Source of the DNA: Acinetobacter amyesii
GTDB taxonomy: Bacteria; Pseudomonadota; Gammaproteobacteria; Pseudomonadales; Moraxellaceae
Length of the DNA: 64,000 nucleotides
Direction of reading: 5' to 3'
Assembly: GCF_002018365.1 (NCBI RefSeq)
Contig: NZ_MVKX01000007.1
Span: 1 to 64,000, forward strand
Shown here piece after piece: positions 51,318-60,974 of this stretch. Under the pieces are notes generated by a model. The model searched no databases and had not been told where the DNA came from. It worked only from the letters and a program-made list of their open reading frames with translations. How positions within the stretch are numbered: the first letter of the stretch is position 1; every line of letters starts with the position of its first letter. A program made the translations under genes and the position numbers.

Positions 51318-52835
51318 TTAACGTAGGTTAATGGTGGTATTCACTTCACCTTTTTCTTGTGTATCTTCAAACCAACGACTGGTGATAGTTTTAGTTTGTG
51401 TATAGAACTGAACTGCTTGCTTACCATATGGACCTAAGTCACCCAGTTTTGAACCACGCGATCCTGTAAAGCTAAAGAAAGGAACAGGTACAGGAATTGG
51501 AATATTGATACCCACTTGACCAATATCGATATCGCTTTGGAATGTACGTGCGACTGCACCGCTTTGTGTAAACAGTCCTACACCGTTGCCAAATGGATTG
51601 GCATTAATCAATTCAATCGCCTGCTCCAGAGTATCAACATGAATAATGGCTAACACGGGTCCAAAGATTTCTTCGGTATAGATACGCATATCGGTTGAAA
51701 CTTGATTAAAAATCGTCGCTCCGACAAAGTTTCCTTGCTCATAGCCGATGACCTCAACATCACGACCATCCAGCAACAGTTCTGCGCCTTGCTCTACACC
51801 GCTTTGAATTAAATCCAGTACACGTGCTTTTGCGCGAGGTGAAATGACTGGGCCAATATCGGTATTCGGCTCATGCCCTGCATTAACCTTCAGCGTTTTG
51901 GCTTTTTCAACCAGCTCATTGACCCATTCTTTACTTTCACCAACCATGACAGCAACTGACAAAGCCATACAACGCTGACCTGCTGCACCAAATGCTGCAC
52001 CAACGAGAGCATTTAAGGTTTGTTCTTTATTGGCATCTGGCATCACCACCACATGGTTTTTAGCCCCCATCATTGACTGCACACGTTTTCCATGCTGTCC
52101 TGCAAGGTTATATACATGTGTACCAACAGCCGTAGAGCCTACAAATGAAATGGCCTTAATAGCTTGATGTGTGCATAAACGATCAACGACGTCTTTACCA
52201 CCATGCACTACGTTCAACACGCCTGCTGGAATACCAGCTTCAATTGCAAGTTCTACAAGCATCATGGTCGATAATGGATCTTGTTCTGATGGCTTTAAAA
52301 CAAAGGTATTTCCACTGACAATGGCCATGGGGAACATCCACAGTGGAATCATCGCAGGAAAGTTAAATGGCGTAATTCCTGCACATACACCCAAAGGTTG
52401 CTGCAAGGTATAGGTATCCACACCACGTGCCACACCTTCTATATATTCGCCCATTTGAAGTGTGCCAACCGAACACGCATGCTCTACGACTTCTAAACCA
52501 CGTTGAATATCACCTTCAGCATCTGCTAGCGTCTTTCCTTGCTCAGCAGTCAGTACACGGGCAATGTCTTTCATATTGCTACGGATCAAATCTTGTAGCT
52601 TCAGCATAATGCGCATACGTGCTTGAACAGGTGTTAAGCGCCAAGTCTTAAACGCCTCTTGCGCTGAAGCAATCGCTGCATCCACTTCTTCCATAGTCGC
52701 CATTGGAACACGACCCAAAACTTCTTGAGTTGCAGGATTTAGAATGTCTTGCCACTCTGTAGTGTTTGACTCTACGAATTTACCGTTAATTAATAATTTA
52801 GCCGTCGCTGACTGAATATTTGACATTGTGTTCAT
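51318..52835 (-). CDS. mmsA: Methylmalonate-semialdehyde dehydrogenase, CoA-acylating
   Basis: A 505-aa aldehyde dehydrogenase that converts methylmalonate semialdehyde to propionyl-CoA. Diagnostic features: FNFPAMIPLWMFPMAIVSGNTFVLKPSEQDP (about 156-186), FVGSTAVGTHVY, and the catalytic Cys in FGAAGQRCMALSVAV (about residue 289). GGAGAGG lies before the ATG at 52835; another in-frame ATG is three codons later. It is the first gene of the valine operon and is divergent from the LysR gene. Confidence 0.95.
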   Translation of the reverse strand: MNTMSNIQSATAKLLINGKFVESNTTEWQDILNPATQEVLGRVPMATMEEVDAAIASAQEAFKTWRLTPVQARMRIMLKLQDLIRSNMKDIARVLTAEQGKTLADAEGDIQRGLEVVEHACSVGTLQMGEYIEGVARGVDTYTLQQPLGVCAGITPFNFPAMIPLWMFPMAIVSGNTFVLKPSEQDPLSTMMLVELAIEAGIPAGVLNVVHGGKDVVDRLCTHQAIKAISFVGSTAVGTHVYNLAGQHGKRVQSMMGAKNHVVVMPDANKEQTLNALVGAAFGAAGQRCMALSVAVMVGESKEWVNELVEKAKTLKVNAGHEPNTDIGPVISPRAKARVLDLIQSGVEQGAELLLDGRDVEVIGYEQGNFVGATIFNQVSTDMRIYTEEIFGPVLAIIHVDTLEQAIELINANPFGNGVGLFTQSGAVARTFQSDIDIGQVGINIPIPVPVPFFSFTGSRGSKLGDLGPYGKQAVQFYTQTKTITSRWFEDTQEKGEVNTTINLR

Positions 52836-52998
52836 GACCTCTCCATAGGCACTTATTGTTTTGTACTGACTTAGAAAATATCCAAAAGCCTTATATTTAT
52901 ATTTTCCAATTCACTTCAAACTAGCAAAGAAAATTTTGACTACCAATAGAGATTCACGCACGATTGATGTGCAAATATGCACAGGGATGACAATAACA

Positions 52999-53880
52999 AT
53001 GAAAGTAGACTGGGATCATTTACAGTATTTTTTGGTTTTGGCTCGTGCGAAAACCCTAACCAATACCGCACGTATTATCGGTGTGGAGCACAGTACGGTT
53101 TCTCGACGTATACATGCACTAGAACTGGCTTTAGGCACACCATTATTTAAACGTGAAGCCACAGGTTATGAGCTCACTTTAGACGGTTTGGCACTGGTTC
53201 CTCGGGTAGAACAAATGGAACAGGCTTTTTTACAAATCGAAAAACCTAACCAACCTATGCAAGGTCGTGTGCGAATTGGCACACCCGAAGGGTTTGGAAC
53301 AGCATTTTTGACACAGCTCTTGGCAGAATTGTCCAAAAAATACCCCTTGCTGACAATCGACCTTATTCCAGTGCCGAAAATGATCAAGCTTTCACATCGT
53401 GAAGCAGATATTGTTATTTCCATTGATCGACCGAAATCTGGACCTTATATCATTACTCGACTGGCAGACTATTGTTTAAAGATTTATGGCAGTAAGGAAT
53501 ACTTAAAAAACACGCAACCCATTCATACATTAGAAGATTTAAAATCACATACCTTTGTGAATTATATAGATGATCTTGTCTATAGCCCCGAACTGTATTG
53601 TTTAGAACGTTTACCTATTCAGCTCAATGCAAACTTTAGAAGTAGTAGTATTTTGGCTCAACAAATTGCCGTGAGTGCGGGTGCAGGATTGGCAATATTG
53701 CCCAAGTTTTTGGCTGAGGAAAAACCCGAATTAGAACAAGTCTTGGCGCAAGATGTTCGTTTTGTGCATACCTTTTGGATGTTGACCTTAGTCGATTTAC
53801 AACATGAGCCACGTATTAAACTAGTCTGGGACTTTTTGAGAAAAAGAACCGACCAATATCATAGTTTATTAATGGATTAA
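52999..53880 (+). CDS. LysR family regulator of the mms operon
   Basis: A 293-aa LysR regulator: HTH in WDHLQYFLVLARAKTLTNTARIIGVEHSTVSRRIHALE (about 4-41) and an effector domain of moderate length. Candidates for the start are ATG 52999 (MKVDWDHLQYF, the usual beginning for this subgroup) and ATG 52987; the frame opens at 52936. It is divergent from mmsA, the normal place for the controller of the valine operon. The inducer is probably a valine intermediate, which is inference. Confidence 0.9.
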   Translation: MKVDWDHLQYFLVLARAKTLTNTARIIGVEHSTVSRRIHALELALGTPLFKREATGYELTLDGLALVPRVEQMEQAFLQIEKPNQPMQGRVRIGTPEGFGTAFLTQLLAELSKKYPLLTIDLIPVPKMIKLSHREADIVISIDRPKSGPYIITRLADYCLKIYGSKEYLKNTQPIHTLEDLKSHTFVNYIDDLVYSPELYCLERLPIQLNANFRSSSILAQQIAVSAGAGLAILPKFLAEEKPELEQVLAQDVRFVHTFWMLTLVDLQHEPRIKLVWDFLRKRTDQYHSLLMD

Positions 53881-54001
53881 GAGATGAAGCTTCCTTCTAA
53901 ACTATAACTGTTATAGAAATTTAGATGAATGTTGTATCTATGCTTTCAAGTGATATACCCCAATAATCACCTATAACCACTAGGGATTTAGAGTACATCT
54001 T

Positions 54002-54160
54002 ATGAGCAATCAAGAGCCTAAAAAACCGCAAAAATATGCAGACAGTGAAATTTCAGATAAGGCCTTTAAACGTGCCATTATTTGGTTCTCGATCTATGTG
54101 CTTTTATTCTGTATTGGTGTAGCGTTTGTCGTTGGTGCAGATAATTCCTATCTACCTTAA
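54002..54160 (+). CDS. Small single-pass membrane protein
   Basis: A 52-aa ORF starting ATG 54002 and ending TAA 54160. It has a polar N-terminus (MSNQEPKKPQKYADSEISDK) and one membrane segment (RAIIWFSIYVLLFCIGVAFVVGA). The coding look is good: charged head, positive residues before the helix, clean stop. No strong ribosome site is visible. Its neighbours, the mms LysR gene and the unknown gene at 54375, give no hint of its role. Confidence 0.6.
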   Translation: MSNQEPKKPQKYADSEISDKAFKRAIIWFSIYVLLFCIGVAFVVGADNSYLP

Positions 54161-54291
54161 ACGATAATCTATTCGCTTATTGCAACTCGCTATTGCATGT
54201 ATATCTTACATTTCATATCCGCTCATGATCAGTTCATAATGAATTGATCATTAGGCCAAATAAGTTGGTTTAAATTTGAATTTTAAAAAAG

Positions 54292-54319
54292 CTTGTAAGT
54301 CTAGATTTGCAAGTTTTTT
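54292..54319 (+). terminator. Possible intrinsic terminator
   Basis: CTTGTAA (54292-54298) pairs with TTGCAAG (54307-54313) with one G-T pair, followed by six T. It could end transcription from the small membrane protein gene. Confidence 0.45.
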
Positions 54320-54374
54320 GCATTTTTAAAGTGATCAAATCACAGCTATAAAATTACTTTCCCATCTGAGTCGC

Positions 54375-55190
54375 TTATGCAGGACTCTGCTTTTTCACTT
54401 GGTGCTGTAGATGCGTTTGAATATATTCACCGTAGACCGACATTTTTTCAAAGATGTGTTCTGAATAAAACATGTCTTCTACCAAGACTTGCGCACGGTC
54501 AAATTCATATAAACCTAATCGTTGTAAAATTTTCGCATTGATAAACGAAAACTTTTGGCATAAATCGATATATTGCTGATCTTTGTCTTTAAATAGCAGC
54601 TTTAACATATTGATTTTACTTAAATCAAAATCAATCGGTTCAGCTTTATCCGCCAAGACATGGATTTCAACATCTAAATATTCAGCAAGTTGATTTAATT
54701 TTTCTAAGTCGATATGTAGATGTGTAATATAAATAATTTTGGAAACTTTAGGATTACATAAGCTATTGATCAAACTAAAATAGAAGTATTCTGCTGGCGA
54801 TAGCTGTTCATTATTTAGCTCAATGTAGACATTGAGTCCCGATAAAACATCATCAACTTTAAATGCGCTAAGTTTAGCCTCCGCTTGATAATAACGATTC
54901 AATATCGCAACATTTTCAGGGCTTTGCGGTGTAGCGTAGATCACCTTCTGATTCAAATTCGCTAAGATAAAAGGTGCAAATAAAAAAGCCGCATTTTCAG
55001 CCTTGGCATTCATAAGCTCCTGACAAATACTGACATAGCCCACTTGCTGTACTTGGCGCAAAATTCGACTGCGTAAAAGTACTGCTTCTAAATTAGTATG
55101 CTGTTGTTGCAACAGATGCAGCGTTGAATCTGTCAATGGAACACCCACCAGTAAATGTTGTAACAGTTCTAATTCACTGGCTTTAAACAT
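54375..55190 (-). CDS. Hypothetical protein
   Basis: A 271-aa, largely helical and Leu/Gln-rich protein without recognised domain (FKASELELLQHLLVG at the start; KIIYITHLHIDLEKLNQLAEYLDVEIHVLADKAEPIDFDLSKI in the middle, which looks like alternating strands and helices). No signal peptide or membrane segment. GGGAG selects the ATG at 55190; the frame opens at 55226. It is divergent from the MocR gene and shares its operator region, so it may be under MocR control. Function unknown. Confidence 0.7.
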   Translation of the reverse strand: MFKASELELLQHLLVGVPLTDSTLHLLQQQHTNLEAVLLRSRILRQVQQVGYVSICQELMNAKAENAAFLFAPFILANLNQKVIYATPQSPENVAILNRYYQAEAKLSAFKVDDVLSGLNVYIELNNEQLSPAEYFYFSLINSLCNPKVSKIIYITHLHIDLEKLNQLAEYLDVEIHVLADKAEPIDFDLSKINMLKLLFKDKDQQYIDLCQKFSFINAKILQRLGLYEFDRAQVLVEDMFYSEHIFEKMSVYGEYIQTHLQHQVKKQSPA

Positions 55191-55296
55191 AGTCAACTCC
55201 CTAACTTCCATACCATTTGACACCACAAGTGTTGTGGTTAATGCACCTTATAAAAAATTCAAGCTTAAAACTAGATACAGTGAATTTGAAAAAACA

Positions 55297-55366
55297 TATA
55301 ACAGTACAGACTCATCTGTTATAAAAATATAATGCTGGGTTACTTTTACTGATATATTTATAACAG
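55297..55366. promoter_or_regulatory. TATAACAG repeats, candidate MocR operator
   Basis: TATAACAG at 55297-55304, its inverted copy CTGTTATA at 55316-55323, and a third direct copy at 55359-55366, all in the divergent region before the MocR gene. One inverted and one direct pair is the layout reported for PdxR/MocR-type regulators. Confidence 0.55.
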
Positions 55367-55381
55367 AATCTTGACTTGTTG

Positions 55382-56812
55382 ATGACTATGTATAAATCGG
55401 AACAGCTCGCACAGCACCTACGTCAACTGATTGAAAATGGCACTTTAAAAGCGCACGAAAAACTCCCGTCTTTACGTGAACAAGTGCAGTTGTCCGGCTT
55501 TAGTTTAATCACGGTCATGAATGCTTATCAGGAGTTAGAATCGCGTGGCTTAATCTATGCACGTGAAAAATCAGGCTACTATATAGCGCAAGGCTTGCTC
55601 GAAATAGAAGCTGAACACGCTCAAATCGTGTCCTTAAACACTCCCGTTGAAATTAACTCTCTGGTCTTTAAGTATTTAAAATCGATACAAGATGAAAAAA
55701 TCGTTCCATTGGGTTCAGCCTTTCCAGCTCAAGATATTGTTTTTTCTAAAAAGTTAACCCAAATCATGGGGCAAATTTCCAGAAATCCCAAAAGTTACGA
55801 TGCCATTGATAATCTTCCACCCGGTAATTTAGCCCTACGTAAGTTAATTGCACAGCGTTATTGCATGCAAGGCATTGCCACAGATCCAGAGGATATTGTG
55901 ATTACCTCAGGTTGCATGGATGCATTGAATCTTTCCTTACAGGCCATAGCTTCACTGGGTGATTATATTGTGTTACAGCAAAATATTTTCTATGGCGCCT
56001 TGCAAGCTGCAGAGCGCTTAGGCCTTAAAGTGGTGACCTTACCTGAACATCCACAAGACGGTTTTGATTTAACCGCATTTGAACATATTTTAAAAACTTA
56101 TCCCGTCAAGATCTGTTGGCTGATGCTGAATTCGCATAATCCTGTGGGCTTCACAGTCAGTGATGAAATCAAGCATAAAATTGCCGTGTTATTACACCAA
56201 TATCATGTGCATTTAATTGAGGACGATGTGTATGAGGAAATGCATTATGCGTCCAAGAAACCTGTTTCAATGAAATATTTTGACCAAAATAATATGGTCT
56301 TACATTGCTCATCTTTTTCTAAAACGTTGGGCGCTGCATTTCGGGTCGGTTGGGTGCATGCGGGTAAATATTCTCAAGCGATTCAACACTTACAGCTTAT
56401 GAGCACGATTTCCGTCAATACCTTATTGCAAAATGCCTTGGTGGAATTTATTTCAAATTATCATTATGAAAAACATTTACGGGTTCTAAGAAAAAGTCTA
56501 CAGCAACACAAATTACAGTTTTACCGTTATTTGGAAAGCCGCCTACCGACTGGATGCAAATTACAATATCATCCAAGTGGTTATTTTCTTTGGTTAAAAT
56601 TACCAGAAAACATTGAAAGCATGGCAGTCTATGAAGCCTTAATTCAACAGCAGATCGGCGTTGCACCAGGCCGTTTATTTAATGTTGCGGAAGCCAAAAC
56701 TCAATATATCCGTTTAAATTGTTCCTTTGCATGGAAGGATGATATTCAACAGGCTTTAGATGCCCTCCTTAGTACAATCTCTGCACTTTCCTCAGATCAG
56801 ACGAATATTTGA
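55382..56812 (+). CDS. MocR-type regulator (GntR HTH fused to aminotransferase domain)
   Basis: A 476-aa PLP-binding regulator. Residues about 1-75 form the GntR winged HTH (YKSEQLAQHLRQLIENGTLKAHEKLPSLREQVQLSG). From about 110 on is a fold-type I aminotransferase domain with the PLP lysine in SSFSKTLGAAFRVGWVHAG (about residue 312) and MLNSHNPVGFTVS at the substrate site. ATG at 55382 and 55388 are both possible; neither has a strong ribosome site. The downstream amidase gene, 120 bp on, may be its target. The ligand could be an amino acid or vitamin B6 compound. Confidence 0.9.
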   Translation: MTMYKSEQLAQHLRQLIENGTLKAHEKLPSLREQVQLSGFSLITVMNAYQELESRGLIYAREKSGYYIAQGLLEIEAEHAQIVSLNTPVEINSLVFKYLKSIQDEKIVPLGSAFPAQDIVFSKKLTQIMGQISRNPKSYDAIDNLPPGNLALRKLIAQRYCMQGIATDPEDIVITSGCMDALNLSLQAIASLGDYIVLQQNIFYGALQAAERLGLKVVTLPEHPQDGFDLTAFEHILKTYPVKICWLMLNSHNPVGFTVSDEIKHKIAVLLHQYHVHLIEDDVYEEMHYASKKPVSMKYFDQNNMVLHCSSFSKTLGAAFRVGWVHAGKYSQAIQHLQLMSTISVNTLLQNALVEFISNYHYEKHLRVLRKSLQQHKLQFYRYLESRLPTGCKLQYHPSGYFLWLKLPENIESMAVYEALIQQQIGVAPGRLFNVAEAKTQYIRLNCSFAWKDDIQQALDALLSTISALSSDQTNI

Positions 56813-56932
56813 CAATTTTTATTGTCATTATTATGCTCAAACAGATATTGTTCAAATACATATATTTGTTGTTGAGATAACAACGAATTCATTCAATATT
56901 TACCAAAATTCAAAAAACAAATAGGTTAGTTC

Positions 56933-58369
56933 ATGGAAGATCAAAAACACAGTCAACGCATACATGCCTTTAGTTCGGATGTACTCACAGATCTAGATGC
57001 TGTGGGGATTGCACAGCTCATCAAATCTAAAGAAGCCTCTGTACAGGAAATAACACAAGCGGCCATTGCACGTGCGGAACAAGTCAATCCGCATCTAAAT
57101 GCCATTGAACTGGACTGTTTTCAACGTGCTTTAGAGCAAAATCAATATGTTGATCATGGTCTTTTTGCAGGCGTCCCTTTTTTCTTTAAAGATAATCTAG
57201 ATTATCAAGGATTGCCCTCACGCCATGGTTCAAAGGCCATCGGTTCAAAACCAGCCGATCGTAATCCTCAAATTAGCCAACAAATCTTAGATCAAGGGTT
57301 TGTCGTATTAGGAAAATCCAAGCTCCCTGAATTTGGTCTAAATGCCAGCACCGAATATAAAGATGGATCAGCCACCTATAACCCTTGGCATTTAAGTTAT
57401 TCCTGCGGTGCATCTTCAGGGGGTTCCGCAGCTCTCGTTGCAGCCGGTGTAGTGCCGATTGCCCATGCCAATGATGGCGGTGGTTCGATTCGAATCCCTG
57501 CTGCATGCTGCGGTCTGATTGGATTAAAGCCTAGCCGTGGCCGTACTTATGACAGTGAAGCAGCAGCTTCTCTTCCGATTAATATCATCAGTGAAGGTGT
57601 CCTAACCCGTAGCATACGCGATACAGCGCATTTCTATGCAGGAATGGAGTCAAGTTACTACAATAAAAAGCTGCCACGCATAGGCATGATTCATGGCCCT
57701 TCTAAACGTCGACTACGCATCGGTTTAGTCCCACAATCAATTACAGGGCAAATAGATAGTGAAACAACTGCAACCTTAATGCATAGCGCAACACTCTTAG
57801 AACAATTAGGTCATCATGTTGAAGAACTTCAGTTACCTTTTTCCTTAAGCTTTGTTGAAGATTTCAGTGAATATTGGGGGATGTTGTCCTTTTTACTGAG
57901 TACCTTTGGCAAGAAAATCTTTGGCGCTGACTTTAATCCCAAAGAGTTAGATCACTTAACCGTTGGTTTATCGAAGTTGTATAAAAAGAACTTTTATAAA
58001 ACCCCGCTATTTCTGTATCGATTAAAGAAAATGCAGCAGCAATATCGTGAAATCTTTAAGCATTATGACGTTTTGCTATCGCCTGTACTTGCACATACCA
58101 CACCTAAAATTGGCTATTTGTCACCTCAATTACCGTTTGACCAGTTATTTGAGCGTATACAGAACTATGTGACATTTACACCTATCCAAAATGTGGTGGG
58201 TGCGCCGGGTATGTCGATTCCTATGGGAGAAACGCAAAACGACGGACTACCGATCAGTATGCAAATATCAGCCGATGTCGGGGATGAAAAAACATTAATT
58301 GAACTGGCATTTGAAATTGAAGAAGCTCAGCCATGGCGACGTATTCAAGATATGCCTCGAATTGCATAA
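56933..58369 (+). CDS. Amidase signature family hydrolase
   Basis: A 478-aa amidase with a complete Ser-cisSer-Lys triad: K86 (VPFFFKDN), cis-Ser S161 ([11 protein letters not shown]) and nucleophile S185 ([11 protein letters not shown]), the last two 24 residues apart as in characterised members. It hydrolyses an amide or a related acyl bond; aliphatic, aryl and peptide amides are all possible. There is no signal peptide, so it is cytoplasmic. It is probably regulated by the MocR protein upstream. Its terminator is at 58386. Confidence 0.92.
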   Translation: MEDQKHSQRIHAFSSDVLTDLDAVGIAQLIKSKEASVQEITQAAIARAEQVNPHLNAIELDCFQRALEQNQYVDHGLFAGVPFFFKDNLDYQGLPSRHGSKAIGSKPADRNPQISQQILDQGFVVLGKSKLPEFGLNASTEYKDGSATYNPWHLSYSCGASSGGSAALVAAGVVPIAHANDGGGSIRIPAACCGLIGLKPSRGRTYDSEAAASLPINIISEGVLTRSIRDTAHFYAGMESSYYNKKLPRIGMIHGPSKRRLRIGLVPQSITGQIDSETTATLMHSATLLEQLGHHVEELQLPFSLSFVEDFSEYWGMLSFLLSTFGKKIFGADFNPKELDHLTVGLSKLYKKNFYKTPLFLYRLKKMQQQYREIFKHYDVLLSPVLAHTTPKIGYLSPQLPFDQLFERIQNYVTFTPIQNVVGAPGMSIPMGETQNDGLPISMQISADVGDEKTLIELAFEIEEAQPWRRIQDMPRIA

Positions 58370-58385
58370 CAGCCCATGCAAGGAT

Positions 58386-58417
58386 AAAAAAGGGAGCTGA
58401 TGGGCTCCCTTTTTTTA
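58386..58417 (+). terminator. Bidirectional terminator between amidase and TonB receptor
   Basis: AAAAAAGGGAGC (58386-58397) and GCTCCCTTTTTT (58404-58415) form a perfect 12-bp stem with a 6-nt loop and T-runs on both strands. It serves both convergent genes. Confidence 0.88.
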
Positions 58418-58475
58418 TTTTCAAATCTGCGAATCAAGGTTTTTCAATTGTTCACTGTATTTGAATACAAGATGC

Positions 58476-60605
58476 TTAATTAAAATGATACGTCAGTCCT
58501 GCATATACCGCCCGACCTTCGCCCGGTGTTAAACGAGCAGGATCTTTGCCGGCGTCGTTATAGCCCGGTGTAACGGTAGATGCATATTTTTTATTGGCCA
58601 TATTTCTGAAATCCAACCACGCCATATATTGTTTTTGTGGTTGTATATAGCCGAATGATGCTCCCCAAATTTGCCAATCTTTTGCGTAGAAACTATTTGC
58701 ATAGTCGGTTGCGACCTTTGCGGCATAAAGTGTATTAACCGCAGCATAAAAGCCTAAAGGATGTTCATATTTAAGTTCAGCCTGATAGATGTGTTTTGGT
58801 ATACCTGCAAGTTCATTTTTTCCAAATACTGCATCATTTTTATAGTGAAAATCATTCAAGGTATAGGCTTGTTTCAGTTGAACTTGTCCATATGCATCAT
58901 TTTGCCAAAGTAAACTGTTTAAACCGACTTCAAGCCCCTGATGAATGGTGTCTGAAGCATTCGATTCGGCAATAATCTTTTTAGGCTCTGATTGGATTTC
59001 AACAGCCAACAGTTCATTTTTAACCTGTGAATAGTAATATGCGATATTCCACTCACCCAGTGCATGTTGACCACGTCCACCTAGTTCAAGAGTGTTCGCT
59101 GTCTGACTATTCAAATGAATCGGAGCACTTTGGCGTCCCGTTGCTGCGCCACTACCATCGGGGAAGTATTGATCCGAACCCCAAATTAAAGCCCATGGAT
59201 GTGGTGCTTCTAAGCTTCGACTGACATTGGCAAAGAGCTGTGTTTCTGGTTGGATTTGATATCGAAAACCTAGCGATGGCAGGACATTCCATTCACGAAT
59301 ATTTTCTTTATGGCTCTGCACAGGCCATGTCACTTCACTTTCACGATGGGTGTACGCCAATGCAACTCGACTATCGAGCCAAAACTGTGGGTGTAGTGCC
59401 AAGGCATTGGCATAATGTAAAACATAGTCACCACCTTGGTAGGTATAATGCCGCGTTTCTGTACCCGCAGCATACGCGCCTTGCGCTACACGCAAGCGTT
59501 CAACGACCTGACCATCTGGCAAATGCGTGGTGCTACGAAAACCTAAAGTATTTTGGCTTTCATGCCCCCATAGCATCCGGTCAAATTGGTAGTTAAATAA
59601 GGTACTGATATCGTCATAGTCAACATCTGTACTATACAACCCTTCTTGCAAATCCATCGGATAATGATGATAAGCCAGACCCAACTGTAAGCGATCGCCT
59701 GAGTCCAAAGTCATATTGGTTTTATTCGCCAACCAAATACTTCCCTGCTGCGGGCGATTATTATTCAGTGAGATATTTAGGGCTACTGCTTGTTTTGGAT
59801 CTTGTTCAATCTGTTGTTGGGTTAGTCGTCCCGGTGTTTGGTGTTCAGTCTCTCGGTAACGCAGATAAAATCGTGTATCTAGGTTAGGATTTAATTGATA
59901 TCCCACATTGGCCGATATACCTTTACTCTGGCTTGAGGAATGATCTTGAAAACCATCATCATCACTTTGCGTTAATGAAAGATAATAGTCTAAGTCACCG
60001 ATTTGTTGTCCTGAGCTGATTTCACTTTTTTGATAACCGTGGCTACCCATTTCATGATGCACTGACAGTTTTGCTGCATTTTTTCCGGTTGGGCTGGCAT
60101 AATTAATTAGACCACCCAAGCTTAATGCGCCACGTGTTAAACCATTAGCACCTCGTAAAACCTCTATATGGTCTACCCACAGCGGCTCAAGCAGTTCATA
60201 AGGTGTTCCTCCTGGTCCTGTAAATGGCAAATCATCTAAGCTCACATACAAACCTGAAGCATGTGCCCCCGGGGCGCGATTGATCCCCGAGCCACGTATC
60301 GACAGTTTCACCCCTTCATTTCCTGAAGATGCTGCGTAAATCCCCGGTTGATTTTTAAATAAATCAGCATTTGTACGCTTCGGTATATCTTGAATGTCTG
60401 CTGCAACGATCGCATTGGTTGCACCATTTACTTTAGTTAGTGCTTTTTTTATTTGTTCATCCATTGAACTTTGTTCAACGTTGATCGTGATTTCAGGTAA
60501 TACATTGCTATCTGCAACACTATATTGTGCCATTGCAGTAAGCATCATCAGGCTTAAAAGCTTAAGTGACGTGTTGTTATATTTGGAAAATTGAGGGACA
60601 TCCAT
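58476..60605 (-). CDS. TonB-dependent outer-membrane receptor
   Basis: A 709-aa gated outer-membrane barrel that imports iron chelates or another scarce ligand with TonB energy. A signal peptide (about 1-32) is followed by a TonB-box-like region (LPEITIN), the plug domain (about 60-180: IPKRTNADLFKNQPGIYAASS, SIRGSGINR, VLRGANGLTRGALSLGGLINY) and a 22-strand barrel ending YAGLTYHFN. The ATG at 60605 (MDVPQF) is chosen; the frame opens at 60641. The plug resembles FecA-type siderophore receptors, but no sigma-signalling extension is present. No Fur box is recognised with confidence. Confidence 0.92.
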   Translation of the reverse strand: MDVPQFSKYNNTSLKLLSLMMLTAMAQYSVADSNVLPEITINVEQSSMDEQIKKALTKVNGATNAIVAADIQDIPKRTNADLFKNQPGIYAASSGNEGVKLSIRGSGINRAPGAHASGLYVSLDDLPFTGPGGTPYELLEPLWVDHIEVLRGANGLTRGALSLGGLINYASPTGKNAAKLSVHHEMGSHGYQKSEISSGQQIGDLDYYLSLTQSDDDGFQDHSSSQSKGISANVGYQLNPNLDTRFYLRYRETEHQTPGRLTQQQIEQDPKQAVALNISLNNNRPQQGSIWLANKTNMTLDSGDRLQLGLAYHHYPMDLQEGLYSTDVDYDDISTLFNYQFDRMLWGHESQNTLGFRSTTHLPDGQVVERLRVAQGAYAAGTETRHYTYQGGDYVLHYANALALHPQFWLDSRVALAYTHRESEVTWPVQSHKENIREWNVLPSLGFRYQIQPETQLFANVSRSLEAPHPWALIWGSDQYFPDGSGAATGRQSAPIHLNSQTANTLELGGRGQHALGEWNIAYYYSQVKNELLAVEIQSEPKKIIAESNASDTIHQGLEVGLNSLLWQNDAYGQVQLKQAYTLNDFHYKNDAVFGKNELAGIPKHIYQAELKYEHPLGFYAAVNTLYAAKVATDYANSFYAKDWQIWGASFGYIQPQKQYMAWLDFRNMANKKYASTVTPGYNDAGKDPARLTPGEGRAVYAGLTYHFN

Positions 60606-60808
60606 GATTGCGTCTTCTAAGTGAAACGAAATTGACGGCAAGGATTGTAGTGTGTTTTATCATCATGTATGTATCAAAATATTTCAAAATTCATGATTTT
60701 TATCAATATCCTTCTTCGTATTTTTATATTCAAATGATTTGTTAAATGAAATAAAACAGATAATTATATTTATTAGTCAAAAAATAAAAGTTTCTAAATA
60801 AGATAAAA
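60606..60808. other. Intergenic stretch upstream of the TonB receptor
   Basis: AT-rich spacer that must hold the receptor promoter on the minus strand. I see no ORF, RNA gene or clear operator in it. Confidence 0.6.
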
Positions 60809-60834
60809 GCCCTCAATCGATAAAGATCAAGGGC
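60809..60834 (-). terminator. Probable terminator of the second DcaP-like porin
   Basis: GCCCT (60809-60813) and AGGGC (60830-60834) with a further ATC/GAT pairing inside and a T-rich tail on the minus strand. It lies about 140 bp after the porin stop, so it is a moderate call. Confidence 0.45.
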
Positions 60835-60974
60835 GCGTATGAATTGAGAGTACGCATTGAAAGATTTTCGGAAAGTTAGATGTCAAATCCTGAACATACT
60901 TCCAATCACGCTCTCGTTAAATTGATATTGAAATTTCTAAGGCAATTTAAATTAAACAATTCTTTGTAACGGCA

